The notes beneath the pieces are model-generated. The model was not told the DNA's origin and did not search any database. It saw only the letters and a program-made list of their open reading frames with translations. The position numbers and the translations under genes are program-made. A DNA stretch of 51,000 nucleotides from Bugula neritina (lineage: Eukaryota > Bryozoa > Gymnolaemata > Cheilostomatida > Bugulidae), in contig OZ037772.1 in the NCBI GenBank assembly GCA_964035545.1, forward strand, positions 6,723,889 to 6,774,888, in the 5' to 3' direction. This document shows positions 12,650 to 25,376 of the stretch, one piece after another (within the stretch, counting starts at the first letter, position 1; each line of letters starts with the position of its first letter).

Positions 12650-14340
12650 CACACTGTTTAAACATCCAATACTAACCGTTTTACAATCTTTAATAATATA
12701 TGCGATTGCATACAACCAAATTCTTAAATAATGAATACGTAATGATCAGCAAGACTGGCATAGAAGTTTTTTAAGGCAATAATAAAGCAGAAAAAAGTGG
12801 CGAGTTACTATAATATGGAGTGAAAAAGCGTGATGCTATTTATAACATATCGCACAAAAAAATCTCAGTAATTATCATTATATGTTATATACAATTACAT
12901 TTATAACTTCCTATAGATCTCAATAACTGTATAATTATAACATGGGAGCATAACTGCTATAATTTTGGAGGTTATATATAACTAAAAATATTCAAACTGG
13001 TTGACCTACATTCAATGGTGCTCTAGATTATATTTTACTACAAAGTTTCTATAAAGATATAATTTTTAAATTGTGAGATGTTGTAAATATTGATTATAAG
13101 TTTTTTTCTACACAATTCGTACCAAGGTAAAATATTTTTTTATGGAAACTAATGCGGTAGGCCTATGTACATGTATGTGTGCATGATGGTGTAAAACCAT
13201 TCCTAAAGTAATTATTATCAAACAATTGGTAGCATATAACAATAGGATTAAAATGTGGTGTTCTACATTGATCATCACATGCTTATTGAATATAAAATAT
13301 TATTGTTGATCACAGCTAGAAGACGAGAACCATATAAAGCTGTTTTGATATAAGAGGTTATTATTGATCAATAGAAAGTTATACATGAATCAATAAATAT
13401 ATATACAGATTGAGAACAGTTAGTATAGCCTGAGTCCTGTTAATTATACCAACAAACCTTTCTTCTTATCATAATGGATGTTATTGAAAAACGACTATAT
13501 ACAAATAACATATTATACTCTGATGAAAAGAAATAAAACTGCCATTAACTAAACCTCTTCATTTTTTGTCAATTGACATATTGTATTGCATTTGGTATAA
13601 TATAAGTTGACATGCATGTTGTAATGAAGTAATTTGATAAAGCCTCAATAACTCGATATTATATATAGTCAATAACTATAGCTAGTACAGGTTCAACCTT
13701 AAACAACCCACTAACTTAGCAGAGTATAGTCTATACATACAAGCACTAACTATATATAAAATTAATCAATTATAAAAGCCACACAGAGTGAGCATTCAAC
13801 AATCTTTGTTGGAGAAAGAATTGTTTGAAGCCACAGCTAAACTAATTAGGATTACAAAACTTATGCTAGTACCAGCAATGGGTTCTATGCTCATTGTATA
13901 ACACTCACAATACTCTATATTCATGTATTTGCTATGACAAAAAGTAATTCAATAGAGTTCCTTTAAGAAAAAAACAATGCTAAATGGCAAGCAGGGAATT
14001 CCCCATTTAGACTAAGTAACAGCTTTTCCAAATCAGTTTTATTGTCGTAGATGATTTTCCAATAAGAACTTACCAAGATTGTAAGAGCATAGGCTACAAT
14101 GCTATTATAAAAATAAAACTGCTTGATCTTTTCTTGACTACTTTCAAATGAATGCCTGCTCAATAAATCAATATTATGTTTTATAGTATGAGATTCTAAG
14201 CCAGCTTTATTATGGTCAAAGCTAGACTTGATTAAAATATAGATTTTGGCACATTGTGGAGTGAAGCATTCAATAGAGTCAAAGGCTAGGTAAATATTGA
14301 AAAAGAAAGGAGTCTACTGAAAGATAAAGGGTATACGTTG

Positions 14341-14492
14341 ATAAAAGGAAACTGACCACCATTTTATATGTAAGTTACTCCTTCAACTGTTTTCTGCTCC
14401 AGTATAGCTACATACCATCTACTGTATCACTCCAGTGCTTATACCACTCTAGTATAACCAAACACAAATTACTGTACCATTGAGTGAGAGAG
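14341..14492 (+). promoter_or_regulatory. First-exon/promoter-like cassette, tandem unit 1
   Basis: Same landmarks as at 1681-1832 (CTCCAGTATAGCTACATACC, CTACTGTATCACTCCA). A TATA-like GATAAAAG lies just upstream at about 14339. It ends in GAGAGAG followed by GTGAGT at 14493. Confidence 0.5.
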
Positions 14493-16440
14493 GTGAGTTA
14501 AAAACCTTGACATGTTTTCTTTTTGATATTCTACTTTAGTTCTTATGAAATTGAGCTAAAGATATGCTCTGGTGACTATAGCTATTTTTCTTTTTTTCCT
14601 ATAACCTGCCTATTGTAATTTTGTTTTCTAATTTATTGCTTGGATATTGTATATAACTAACAGCTTTCAAACTATTTGACCTACATTCAATAGTGCTGGA
14701 AGCTTGTTACTCCAATATATAGAGAATTCTCATAAGACATAAAATGACTAAATTGTGAGACTTTATTGTTGATATGTTTACACTTTGAATACTAACTCTT
14801 TTATAATCTATAATCTATGCTATTGCATACAACAAGATTCGTTATTAATGAATATTCAATAATCAGCAAGACTGGCATGGAAATTTTTTTAAAACAGTAA
14901 CTAAGCGGTAAAAAGTGGCAGGTTACTAAAACATGGCATGATAAAGCGAGATACTATTTATGAAATATTACACAAAAGACATTCAGTATTCATTATTATT
15001 ATGCAATGTACAATTGAGTTTATGACCACCTATCTGAATAACTGTATAATTATATCATGAGAGCATAACTGCTATAATTTTGGAGGTTAAATATAATTAA
15101 CAACATTTAAACTGGTTGACCTACATTCAATGGTGCTCTAGATTATATTTTACTACAAAGTTCCTATAAAACATATCATTTTTAAATTATGAGATGTTAT
15201 AATTATTGATTATAAGTTTTTTTTCACACAATCCGTACCAATTAGGTAAAATCTATTTTATGGAAACTAATGCGGTATGTACATGTATGTGTGCATGATG
15301 GTGTAAAACCATTCTTAAAGCAATTATTATTAAGCAATTGATAGCATATAACAATAGGGTTAAAATGTGGTGTTCTATAACATTGATCATCAAATGCTTC
15401 TTGAATATAAAATATTATTGCTGATCACAGCTAAGAGACGAAAACCATATAAAGCTGTTTTGATATAAGAGGTTTATATTGATCAATAGAAAGTTATACA
15501 TGAATCAATAAGTATATATACATATTGAGAACAGTTAGTATAGCCTGAGTTCTGCCAATTATACTAACAAACCTTTCTTATTATCATAATGGATGTTATT
15601 GAGAATCGATTATATACAAATAACATATACTCTAACGAACAGAAATGAACCTGGCTTTAACTAAACTAATCTTTTCTATCAATTGACATATTGTATTGTA
15701 TTTTATATAATATAAGTTGAGATGCACGTTGTAGTAAAGTAAATTGATAAGGCCTCAATAGTAAATAGCTATATAGTGCATGCAGTTTAAACTTTAAACA
15801 ACCCACTAACTAAGCAGAGTATAGTCCATACATACAGGCACATACTATATATAAAATTATTAAATTATAAAAGCCACACCAAGTGAGCATTTAACAAACT
15901 TTGTTGGAGTAACACTTGTTTGAAATCACAGCCTAAATAATTATGATTAAAAAACATTATGCTAGTACTAATGATAGTCTCCACGCACATTGTAACGCTC
16001 ACAATAGTCTATATATACATGTGTTTGCTATGAGAAAAAATAGTTCAATGCAGTTCCTTTAAGAAAAAACAATGCTAAATTGCAAGCAGGGAATTCCCCA
16101 TTTAGACTAAGTAACATCTTTTTCAAATCAATTTTATTGTCGTTGATGATTTTCCAATGAGAACCTAACAATATTGCAAGAGCAAAGGCTGCAATGCTAT
16201 TACAAAAAGAAACTGCTTGATTTCCCCTCGAGTCCTACTAATGAATGCCTGCTCAATAAATCAATATTATGTTTCACAGCATGAGATTCTAAGCCAGTTT
16301 TGTTGTGATCAAAGCTAGGCTTGATCAAAAGATAAAGTTAGGCATATTGCATTATGAAGTATTCAATAAAGTCAAAGGCTACGTAATTATTGAGAAACAA
16401 AAAAGTCTACTGAAAGATAAAGGGTTATATACATTGATAA

Positions 16441-16587
16441 AACAAAACTGACTACCATTTCATATGTAAGTTACTCTTTCAGCTGTTTTCCGCTCCAGTA
16501 TAGCTACATACCATCTACTCTATCACTCCACTACTTACTACTCTAGTATAACTAAGCACCAATTACTGTATCACTGAGAGGAGAGAG
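16441..16587 (+). promoter_or_regulatory. First-exon/promoter-like cassette, tandem unit 2
   Basis: Shares the same conserved words. A TATA-like GATAAAAC precedes it, and the donor-like end is GTGAGC at 16588. Confidence 0.5.
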
Positions 16588-18524
16588 GTGAGCTAAAACC
16601 TTAACATGTTTTCTTTTCCATATTCTACTTGACTTCTTTTGAGGTCGAGGTATAATAGATATGCTCTGGTGATTAGCTATTCATAATTTTTTTCCTATAA
16701 CCTGCCTATTGTAATTTTGTTTTCTAATTCAGTGCTTGGATATTGTATATAACTAACAGGTTTCAAACTAGTTGACCTATATTCAATAGTGCTGGGAGTT
16801 TGTTACTCCAATATATAGAAAATTCTCATAAGACATAAAATGACTAAATTGTGAGACTTTATTGTTTATATGTTTACACTTTGAATACTAACTCTTTTAT
16901 AATCTATTGCATACAACAAGATTTGTTATTAATGAATATTCAATAATCAGCAAGACTGGCATGGAAGTTTTTTTAAAACAGTAACTAAGCGGTAAAAAGT
17001 GGCAGGTTACTAAAACATGGCATGATAAAGCGAGATACTATTTATGAAATATTACACAAAAGACATTCAGTATTTATTAATATTATGCAATGTACAATTG
17101 AGTTTATGACCTCCTATCTGAATAACTGCGTATAATTATAACATGAGAACATAACTGATATAATTTTGGAGGTTATATATAATTAACAACATTCAAACTG
17201 GTTGACCTACAATCAATGGTGCTCTAGATTATATTTTACTACAAAGTTCCTATAAAACATATAATTTTTAAATTATGAGATGTTATAATTATTGATTATA
17301 AGTTTTTTTCCATACAATCCAGACCAATTAGGTAAAATATTTTTTATGGAAACTAATGTGGTATGTACATGTATGTGTGCATGATGGTGTAAAAGCATTC
17401 CTATTAAGCGATTGATATCATATAACAATAGGGTTAAAACATGATGTTCTATATTTATCACCACATGCTTATTAGATTTGCAATATTATTATTGATCACA
17501 GCTAGGAGACGAGAAGCATATAAAGCTGTTTTGATATAAGAGGTTAATATTGATCAATAGAAAGTTATACATGAATCAATAAGTATATATACACATTGAG
17601 AACAGTTAGTATAGCCTGAGTCCTGTTAATTATACCAACAAACCTTTCTTATTATCATAATGGATGTTATTGAGAAACGTTTATATACAAATAACATATA
17701 CTCTAATGAAAAGAAATGAAACTGCCATTAACTTGACCTTTTTCTTTTCTGTCAATCGACATATTGTATTGTATTTTACATAATATAGGTTGACATGCGT
17801 GTTGTAATGAAGTAAGTTGATAAAGCTTCAATAGCTAGTACAGGTTCAACCTTAAACGACCCACTAACTTACCAGAGTATACAGTCCTTACATGCAGACA
17901 CATACTATGTATAAAATTATTAAATTGTAAAAGCCACACCTAGTGAGAAATTTATTAACTTAGTTGGAGTAACAATTGTAGGCATACAAACTTTAGTTTT
18001 AAGCCACAGTTAGAATAATTATGATTACAAAAATTATGCAACAGTATCTACCAACAAAGGTCTCCAGGCTCATTGTAACACTCACAATAGACTATATTAA
18101 TGTATTTGCTATGACAAAAAGTAATTCAATACAGTTCCTTTCAGAAAAAAAACAATGCTAAATGGCAAGCAGGGAATTCCCTATTTAGACTAAGTAACAG
18201 CTTTTCCAAATCAGTTTTATTGTCGTAGGTGATTTTCCAATAAGAACTTACCAATATTGTAAGAGCATAGGCTACAATGCTATTACAAAAATGAAACTGC
18301 TTGCTTTTTTCTTGACCACTTTCAAATGAATGCCTGCTCAATAAATCAATATTATGTTTTATAGCATGAGATTCTAAGCCAGCTTTATTATGATCAAAGC
18401 TAGACTTGATTAAAATATAGATTTTGGCATATTGTGGGGTGAAGCATTCAATAGAGTCAGAGGCTATGTAAATATTGTGAAACAAAAGAGCCTACTGAAA
18501 GATAAAAGCTTAGTTTGATAAAAT

Positions 18525-18687
18525 GAAACTGACTGCCATTTCATGCAATGTAGGCCTACAATAAGTGCAAGTTACTCCTTCAGCTGTTTTCCGCTCCAGT
18601 ATAGCTATATACCATCTACTGTATCACTCCATTGCTTCGTACTCTAGTATAACTGTACACCAATTACTGTATCATTGAGTGAGAGAG
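18525..18687 (+). promoter_or_regulatory. First-exon/promoter-like cassette, tandem unit 3
   Basis: Starts near GATAAAATGAAACTGACTGCC and ends at GAGAGAG followed by GTGAGT at 18688. It carries a small insertion near 18545-18570 relative to units 1 and 2. Confidence 0.5.
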
Positions 18688-18835
18688 GTGAGTTAAAAAC
18701 CTTAACATGTTTTCTTTTCCATATTCTACTTTAGTTCTTATGAAATTGAGCTAAAGATAGGCTCTGGTGACTATGGCTATTTATATTTTTTTTCCTATAA
18801 CCTGCCTATTGTAATTTTGTTTTCTAATTTATTGC

Positions 18836-19520
18836 TTGGAGGTTATATATAATTAACAACATTCCAACTGGTTGACCTACATTCAATGGTGCTCTAGATT
18901 ATATTTTACTACAAAGTTCCTATAATACCTATATATAATTTCTAAATTGTGAGATGTTATAATTGTTGATTATAAGTTTTTTTCCACACAATCCAGACCA
19001 AGGTAAAATATTTTTTATGGAAACTAATGCCGTATGTACATGTATGTGTGCATGATGGTGTAAAACCATTCTTAAAGCAGTTATTATTAAGCAATTGATA
19101 GCATATAACAATAGGGTTAAAATGTGGTGTTCTACATTGATCATTACATGCTTATTGAATATAAAATATTATTGTGGATCACAGCTAGGAGACGAGAGCC
19201 ATATTATAAAGCTGTTTTGATATAAGAGGTTAATATTGATCAGTAGAAAGTTACACATGAATCACTGAGTATATATACAGATTGAGAACAGTTAGAATAG
19301 CCTGAGTCCTACCAATTATACCAACAAACCTTTCCAATTATAATAATGGATGTTATTGAGAAATGACTATATACAAATAACATATACTCTAATGAAAAGA
19401 AATGAAACTGCCATTAACTAAACCTTTTCCTTTTCTGTCAATTGACATATTGTATTGTATTTGATATAATATTAGTCGACATGAGTCTTGTAATGAAGTA
19501 ACTTGATAAAGGTTCAGCAG
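18836..19520. repeat. Truncated fourth tandem unit
   Basis: At 18835/18836 the sequence jumps from ...TTATTGCTTGGA to GGTTATATATAATTAACAAC. In the intact units these lie roughly 330-450 bp apart. TTGGAGGTTATA is present at the far breakpoint, so a short-homology deletion removed the intervening segment. The copy then ends near 19520 in unrelated sequence. Confidence 0.7.
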
Positions 19521-22199
19521 TCAATAGCTATTACATGCAGGCTCAAATTGCTCTGGTAGGGTAAATTAACATTGCTTGTTTAGCACGCTTTTGTGTGGCA
19601 TTGCGTATGCTAAACTAATGGCCAGTTTTGCAGTAGCTTCACCATTACCTTCAAAAGAATGCAAATATCATCTAATTATTGTAAGCTTTTCAAGTTAATT
19701 TGTCCTGCAGCTGACACGAGTAAAACTATTATCGTATTTCATTTTCATGATATACATAGCTCTAATTCTGAAAAAGCACTAGATAGAGTTGAAATTAAAC
19801 TTGATCTATTCATTGCTAAAGCATTACAGCTATGAATAATATATACATGATTACCTGAGTGATACCACAATAATAACTTGCAAATATAGTTTAAATGTAA
19901 TAAAAAAACAATCTGGCGAAAGATTATATATGAGAAGCTGTTTTTGTAATAATTCCCTGCTCTAGGGTGAATTAGAAAAGTTGTTTTAGAGCAAAATTTT
20001 TGTATAAATTAATTGAATAAAATCATTGGGAGTTTTATGAAGGTCTATTTGTGTATGAGTATGTAACAACTCAAGTTCTTAGATTTTATGTAATTTGTGA
20101 TGCAAGGTTGCAAATAAGAATCCTATTTTAATGAAACTTAGACATATGTAAGCAATAAAGATAATGAAAAAAAACTATTATAGTTGCTAATTAGCCAATA
20201 TATTACTTGCATATGGTACAAATAATTGCGTGCATGCATGTTCAGTTTATTAGCATTGGTTAGGTATAATTGGAATATATATTATATTGATTTGATGGAG
20301 ATTGGAGAAAATCATTATACGTTCTGTTATGTAATGTTCTTTTACTACAATACAACCACTTTTTTACATTGGTTTGGTAATTACTTTGTAAATCATTTAT
20401 TACTTGATGCAATATTTGTTCCTGCAACTTTGGAGAGTGGCAAAATGCATTTCAAAGACATATATTATGTGATTTTAATTATACAGCATGGTAACAATAT
20501 ATTATATATACAGGTATATATTTTGTATTATATTAAATTTAGGCTATACATAGCAAGACATTTATAATTAAATGAATTAATGGCTAAGTTCAAATATCTT
20601 AGCCTTATAGATTACATTTTTATGAGCAATAAAAATGTAACTCTTTTGTTACGACATTTGTCCATGCATAAAAGCAAAACTTACAGCAAGAAATCCTTAG
20701 CTAGAAAGATAAATAATAATTATTTACTTTTATTACATCAAAAGCTAATAGCAGCAAGCATTCAATAAATAATGGCAATTTACCTAGTGTAATTTTTCTT
20801 AAACTAGCTGAGTTTGCTAGGTATACTTTATTAAATTTATTAGCGTAGTATATTATGTCACTTATATATTTTTAAGACTTTAAGAAAAATAATGTTTTAG
20901 CTGCGTTATTCCTAATGCAAGACTTATAAATTTACAATATATATTCGATGTCTTGGTGGGAAGAGCTAAAATATTATATTTGTGATTAGAAAGAAAACAA
21001 ATTACTTTCATAAACCTATAATTATTGCATTCTGTTATTTTTAATGCTAGAATAACAAATTGAACACAACATATGTTTCCCTAACCAGATGCTTTTGAAA
21101 GGATTAAAAATAATTTGGCATTTTCTAATCATGAGGAACAAACTCCTTGATAGTTTCTACATTTGCATATGATTTTATCAAGATAGGCTTGCTTTTGTGT
21201 CAACCTGTAGCCAGTGCAACTATACTTTATGTAATGAGTAAAACAGACTCATTTCAAAGTACACAGTCTAAAGGGTAGGAATTACTACAAAGAAAAGTGC
21301 TGGTTAAAAGTTAATTATAATTAGAAATAAGGTAACATATCGATCAGAAATTAAAAAGGTCAACTAAAAAGGTGCATTGTTTTTTTCTTTTGGCTTGTTG
21401 AAAATGTTCTTTTGAGAAAAAACTACCAGAAACATCTAGGAGGGGTTCATATCCACCACTGGCAACTACCTGTTTATTGATGAAGAACTATCCAATGATA
21501 GTACAGTATTACGGTATTTTACCTTATAATTAGCTCTGACTTTTTTATGTCTAAATACAAGATACTAAACAGATGCAAAGTATGTTGTGCATCGGCATTA
21601 TTTTTATGTTGCTAAACAACATTTTAGGAAAATATATACTAATTATATCATAAGTAAACACAGCATTATTATTACGTATATCTTATATTCACTTATTGCT
21701 CTAAATGGATAATACCTGTAATTGCATATACAAAGCCTAATACAACCAATGATAATATTTATTATTAGAAAGCTAAAGACCTTTTGATTATAATATAATG
21801 TTTATAATATAATATAATGTTTTAAAAAATCATCCAACGTTAGTTTGGCTAATGCAGTATTCAGCCAATGAAGTTATTTTAACACGGAAATATAATTATT
21901 CTCATACAAACTGCTTTACATTTAGTGAAGCTTGCAATCAATCTTTTTTATAAATATGCCTTTGAAAATAAGATTATTTTTGGCTCTCCAAAAATTCTGG
22001 GTGATGTTATTAGATGCATCCTAATATTTGATTGGTCAACACTTATTGACAATAACAGATTTATGGCGTTTGGCACACTGGCAGCTATGTAACATGGAGA
22101 ACAATTCCTGGGATACTGCACCTAAAACCAGCATTGTAATTTACTGGTTAAATTAAGCTATAACACGATATTTTTACATTCTATATTCAAAGAAAAAAA
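19521..22199. other. Intergenic, no gene seen
   Basis: AT-rich. A 113-codon frame at 20226-20567 has composition typical of random AT-rich sequence and no recognisable motif. I see no RNA gene or repeat linking this stretch to the rest of the locus. Confidence 0.5.
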
Positions 22200-22412
22200 A
22201 TGGCTAATGTAAAAATATTAGTTGGTGAAGCTGACACCACCTTTGATGATCCACCAGAAGATGAGATCTGTGACTACCTTCCTGGACAACCACCTGCAGA
22301 TATATTTCTGGTTACATGTCACACTATAATATATAATAGATATGTGAGAGTAACAGCTGTTGCAGTAAAGGACATTCTCCACAGTTATGAACCAAAAATT
22401 TATAGGCCATAA
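22200..22412 (+). pseudogene. Lectin-like (fucolectin/F5-8 type) C-terminal fragment
   Basis: A 70-codon frame with coding-like composition, unlike its surroundings. The C-terminal stretch (RYVRVTAVAVKDILHSYE, then KIY) resembles the final strands of fucose-binding FTP or discoidin-type domains, where GRYVxV is followed by a LCEVxVY motif. Here the Cys-Glu-Val core reads Tyr-Glu-Pro, so it is altered. A cysteine in FLVTC also fits the family. AATAAAAA follows at about 22444. The N-terminal half of the domain was not found upstream. It is most likely a decayed exon or gene fragment; a small real gene is possible. Confidence 0.4.
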
Positions 22413-22679
22413 AACTTTGTAAATTTTGCTTGCTTATCATACCAATAAAAATATGTAACTTTATGTTTAATATTGAAATTAGCAAGTGATTGATTAAGAT
22501 ATAAAAATAAGTAGGTATTGGTAAATTGTTACATACACATCAATGCAAATGCAAAACTAAATAGGCATCTGCAGCTGTGTACACTGTAACTTCAACGTGT
22601 TCTACCCATCTATTATGTTGATAAGAGGCATGCGTGTATTCAATGATTATACTCATAATATTACTCTTTATATTGGAGA

Positions 22680-22811
22680 TGCTGATAGTGTTATTTTATG
22701 CATACTCAGCTTATATGCATATCTAGCCTAAGGACTCTCGAAATTCTAATTTTAGCGATCAAAGTTAATGTTGCAGTGCATTATATATACCTAGTGATGA
22801 TAAGAGCAAAG
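22680..22811. repeat. Duplicated flank left of Gypsy element 1
   Basis: Matches 44728-44847 (shared TTATTTTATGCATACTCAG, TGTTGCAG and AGAGCAAAGGC against AGAACAAAGGC). The match stops at AAAGGC, where element 1 begins abruptly inside its LTR. Confidence 0.75.
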
Positions 22812-23094
22812 GCAATCAGAATACAGCCTCCCCGTATAGAGAGGGCCTCTAGGGTGCCCAGACTAATCCTACGATTTGACTTGTTACGAAGCTCACTACT
22901 GTATTAAATCTTTGTCTGTTATACTTTTTTCACATTGATGTAGTTTTTTTTATAATTAGTGTTTCAAATATATCTATTTGTTCAATCATAACAACTACTC
23001 CAATCTCTCCAACAAACCTCTTATGAAGGTTATGCTCTAGTAGTGCAAACACAGAATATAATCCATGCTGATAGTAGCCCGCAAAACTATAATA
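22812..23094 (+). repeat. 5' LTR of element 1 (left-truncated)
   Basis: Aligns with the right ends of the LTRs at 29629-30089 and 45704-46169 (ATTGATGTAG, GTGTTTCAAATATATCTATT, CAAACCTC, GTTATGCTC). About the first 180 bp are missing, together with the host flank retained near element 2. GGC microhomology lies at the junction. Confidence 0.8.
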
Positions 23095-23095
23095 G

Positions 23096-23108
23096 TGGTG
23101 GCAGCAGT
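23096..23108 (+). other. Candidate primer-binding site
   Basis: TGGTGGCAGCAGT directly follows the 5' LTR. TGG at its start would pair with a tRNA 3' CCA end. Element 2 has TGGTGGCAGCGGTG at 46171. The tRNA identity is not assigned. Confidence 0.5.
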
Positions 23109-23159
23109 GAAATAATTGTGTGCAGATGCAACTGCTACTCTGTTCCTAGAGAGGATTAT

Positions 23160-24110
23160 AGATGGTCAAAGCTGGACAAAAAAGTGCTAAAAAAGAAGCT
23201 GTCAATGGAGAAAACCAATTACCGTCAGAGCCCGCAAAACCGACAGAGGCTTCAAATCCTGTTGAAGGTGAGCCCAAGACTCTTGAGAGTCAGAATAATC
23301 CGACATTGCGGGTGAGGAGGCAGACAGCGTAATATCTGGTAACAGAGCCCGTCTGAAAGCCCCCATCCTTAATGTTAGTAAAGATGTAGAGCAATTTATT
23401 CAAAAGTTTAGAAACGTTGTGCCCATCTCTAAGTGGGCATCTCGGGTTGCACTTCTACAACTGGGGTTAGAAATTGGTGCAAACCATGCACAACCTTGCA
23501 AGAGCAAGCCACCAAACGGTTGGCACAAATCGCGCATGGCAAATTGTCACCAAGACACCGGAAGCGTTACACCTACGATGCCATTGTGCAATCATTGGGT
23601 GACCTACAACTTCACCACCAATTCCTGGCAAATAGAGTCAAAACAAGGTGAGGAAAGGTGAGACTCATTTGCAGGCTAAACAGTTGCACAGGAGCTGTGT
23701 GAGCTCTCATCAGGTTGAGACAGAGCTATTGGACACTACACCCGAGTCAGAACTGACAGCTCACTTAGCCGTCACTGCAAGCCCTTCTTTAGCCACTGGA
23801 TTTGCTCACATGACGGAGGTAGTGGAAATGTTAGTGGCGGCACTGACGCAGTCCCAGATGGCTGGCTTGCTCAGAGACTCAAGATGTCGGGGCAGACATT
23901 GCCACCGGATGGGCTACTGCATGTTGGGAATGCGGCAGTTGCAGACATCTTCGCAGGGAATGTCTGCAACTCACATGACGGGAGTTAAGCCACCTTGGCC
24001 TATGGCCTCATTTGCCCGGCGCGGGCCAAAGGTTACTCACCAGTTGCGAGAGTTGCTTAAAATCTGCAAGGATGTCAAGAGTGCCTCCAAGTGAATGGCA
24101 GGGTGCCAAG
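23160..24110 (+). pseudogene. Gag remnant, element 1
   Basis: Coding-like blocks in shifting frames align with element 2 46195-47290 (KKLSMEK, NRQRLQ, VEQFIQKF, QSLGDLQLHHQFLA). A complete CCHC zinc knuckle of the form C-x2-C-x4-H-x4-C (CWECGSCRHLRREC) is readable at 23922-23963. That is typical of Gag nucleocapsid proteins, which bind the element RNA. At least two frameshifts break the gene. The corresponding knuckle in element 2 has lost cysteines to stop codons. Confidence 0.75.
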
Positions 24111-24319
24111 AAGGACTGGCAAGCTGTACGACAGGCGTGTTGCTCCCACCTGGCCACTTCAGAACTGTTCTAGCAGGCTGCAAAAAAGTAATCTGATAAA
24201 AAGGTAACACTGCACGCCGAGTCCACAGATGTGCCTCTGCAACCTCTGAGACCACTTCTTAGCCGTTATACACAGGCCTTGCCCAAACTCAAAGCTTCAA
24301 AAGTGTTACGTGCGGAGGT

Positions 24320-24446
24320 CGAGAGTGTTAAGAGAATTAAAGTACAACCCTATGGCAGCGGCCTTTTCTTGCCAGTCAAAATATTGGGCAAAACTGCTAC
24401 CATCCTGCAGAATTCAGGATTTACTACAAACCTCTTGAGATGTTGA
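24320..24446 (+). pseudogene. Aspartic protease remnant, element 1
   Basis: Reads KILGKTATILQNSGFTTN. In element 2 the active-site triad is present as LLDSGCTTN. Here the catalytic Asp is Asn, so the protease would be inactive even without the neighbouring stops. In Gypsy elements this enzyme cleaves the Gag-Pol precursor. Confidence 0.7.
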
Positions 24447-25004
24447 CTCTTCGACACACTCAGCATGAAAGACCAAACTGTACTAAGGGGAATATGGCAC
24501 GTTGGCAGGCGAGTCATGGATTACCTTTTATGGCATCATTGAGCTTGCTAGTGGAGTCCGAAATCAAGCAATTAGTGAGACGCTTATTGTTAGATAGCTC
24601 AAGGAAGATGCCATCTTTGAGATGTCATTTTTGATGCAACATAAGTATAACATAGACTTTAGCAAGTCGTCAGTAGTTATGGCCTGGTAAAAGCTCATTT
24701 GTGTCAACGAGTTTGGTTGACCATTAGGAGTCGTTGAGGTAATGCAAAGCTGCGTGATATATAGATGCTCCCGGGCCACGATTCTAGGTTAATTATAAGC
24801 AGATCTCTGAGCTTGTAGTTGAGGAGGAGGCTCATGAAAGGATCCAACTCACAAATAGCCTAAACCGGTAAACATGCAGGGAATATCTTGGTGTAAGGCG
24901 TAGACCCCTTCGTGGAGCCGTGGTGGGCAAGTTTCACACTGTGCAGAAAGAAGATGTAGAGCTGTCATTGAGTGCAATGACGAAGGGCCCCCAGTAGACC
25001 CACC

Positions 25005-25376
25005 ATGGGCGGTAGCGGACTAATCCTAGACCACGGCGCATACTTTTACAGATGTGCCTGTGATGACTGCAGGAGTAGCAGGGCATGCCTGAAAACGGTG
25101 CGGTTATTTAGTGAGTACAATGACGTGTTCAGTAGTGGGCACCATGACGTGAGCTTGACCAAGCCTGTCCGTCATGAAATTTTTTTCGCTGCGAAAATGG
25201 TCCCGATCCGGCAACTTACGCTCAGGTTGGGCCTTGAAAAGGAGAAGGAGAGGAGCTGGCAAGTCCACAACCTTCTGGACTGTGACCTGATCGAGCCAGT
25301 ACATGGAAGACGGGTGGGAGCTGGCAGTTTTGTGTGGCTTATCACAAGTTGAACAGCATTACCATACATGACGCAT
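25005..25376 (+). pseudogene. Reverse transcriptase N-terminal remnant, element 1
   Basis: Frames contain EYNDVFSSGHHDVSLTKPV, VRHEIFFAAKMVPIR and LLDCDLIEPVHG. These correspond to the start of Gypsy reverse transcriptase (TKxVxHxI, then a rigid ExGxIEPSxS-like segment) and to 47830-48075 in element 2. The segment stops at about 25376, before the catalytic palm. Confidence 0.7.

Larger units (their letters stand above)
12650..19520. repeat. Tandem array of 2.1-kb units (three plus a partial)
   Basis: Anchors recur at regular spacing. TTTACACTTTGAATACTAAC lies at 14774 and 16868, with a diverged copy at 12655. GCAAGCAGGGAATTCCC recurs near 13988, 16083 and 18168. GGTTGACCTACATTCAATGG recurs near 13000, 15114 and 18870, and with a one-base change near 17200. 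The period is about 2.1 kb. Units run about 12655-14773, 14774-16867, 16868-18835 and a partial 18836-19520. Each full unit holds one first-exon-like cassette. About 0.7 kb of each unit is homologous to the TRIM 3' flank at 1230-1960. No conserved protein is evident. Confidence 0.9.

Noticed and set aside
20226-20567. 113-codon frame MRACMFSLL...
   Set aside because: Rich in Tyr, Ile and Phe as expected from random AT-rich sequence. There is no motif, no splice context and no paralogous copy.
22698-22907. 69-codon frame spanning the host flank and LTR
   Set aside because: It crosses the deletion junction between host sequence and the truncated 5' LTR, so it cannot be an ancestral gene.
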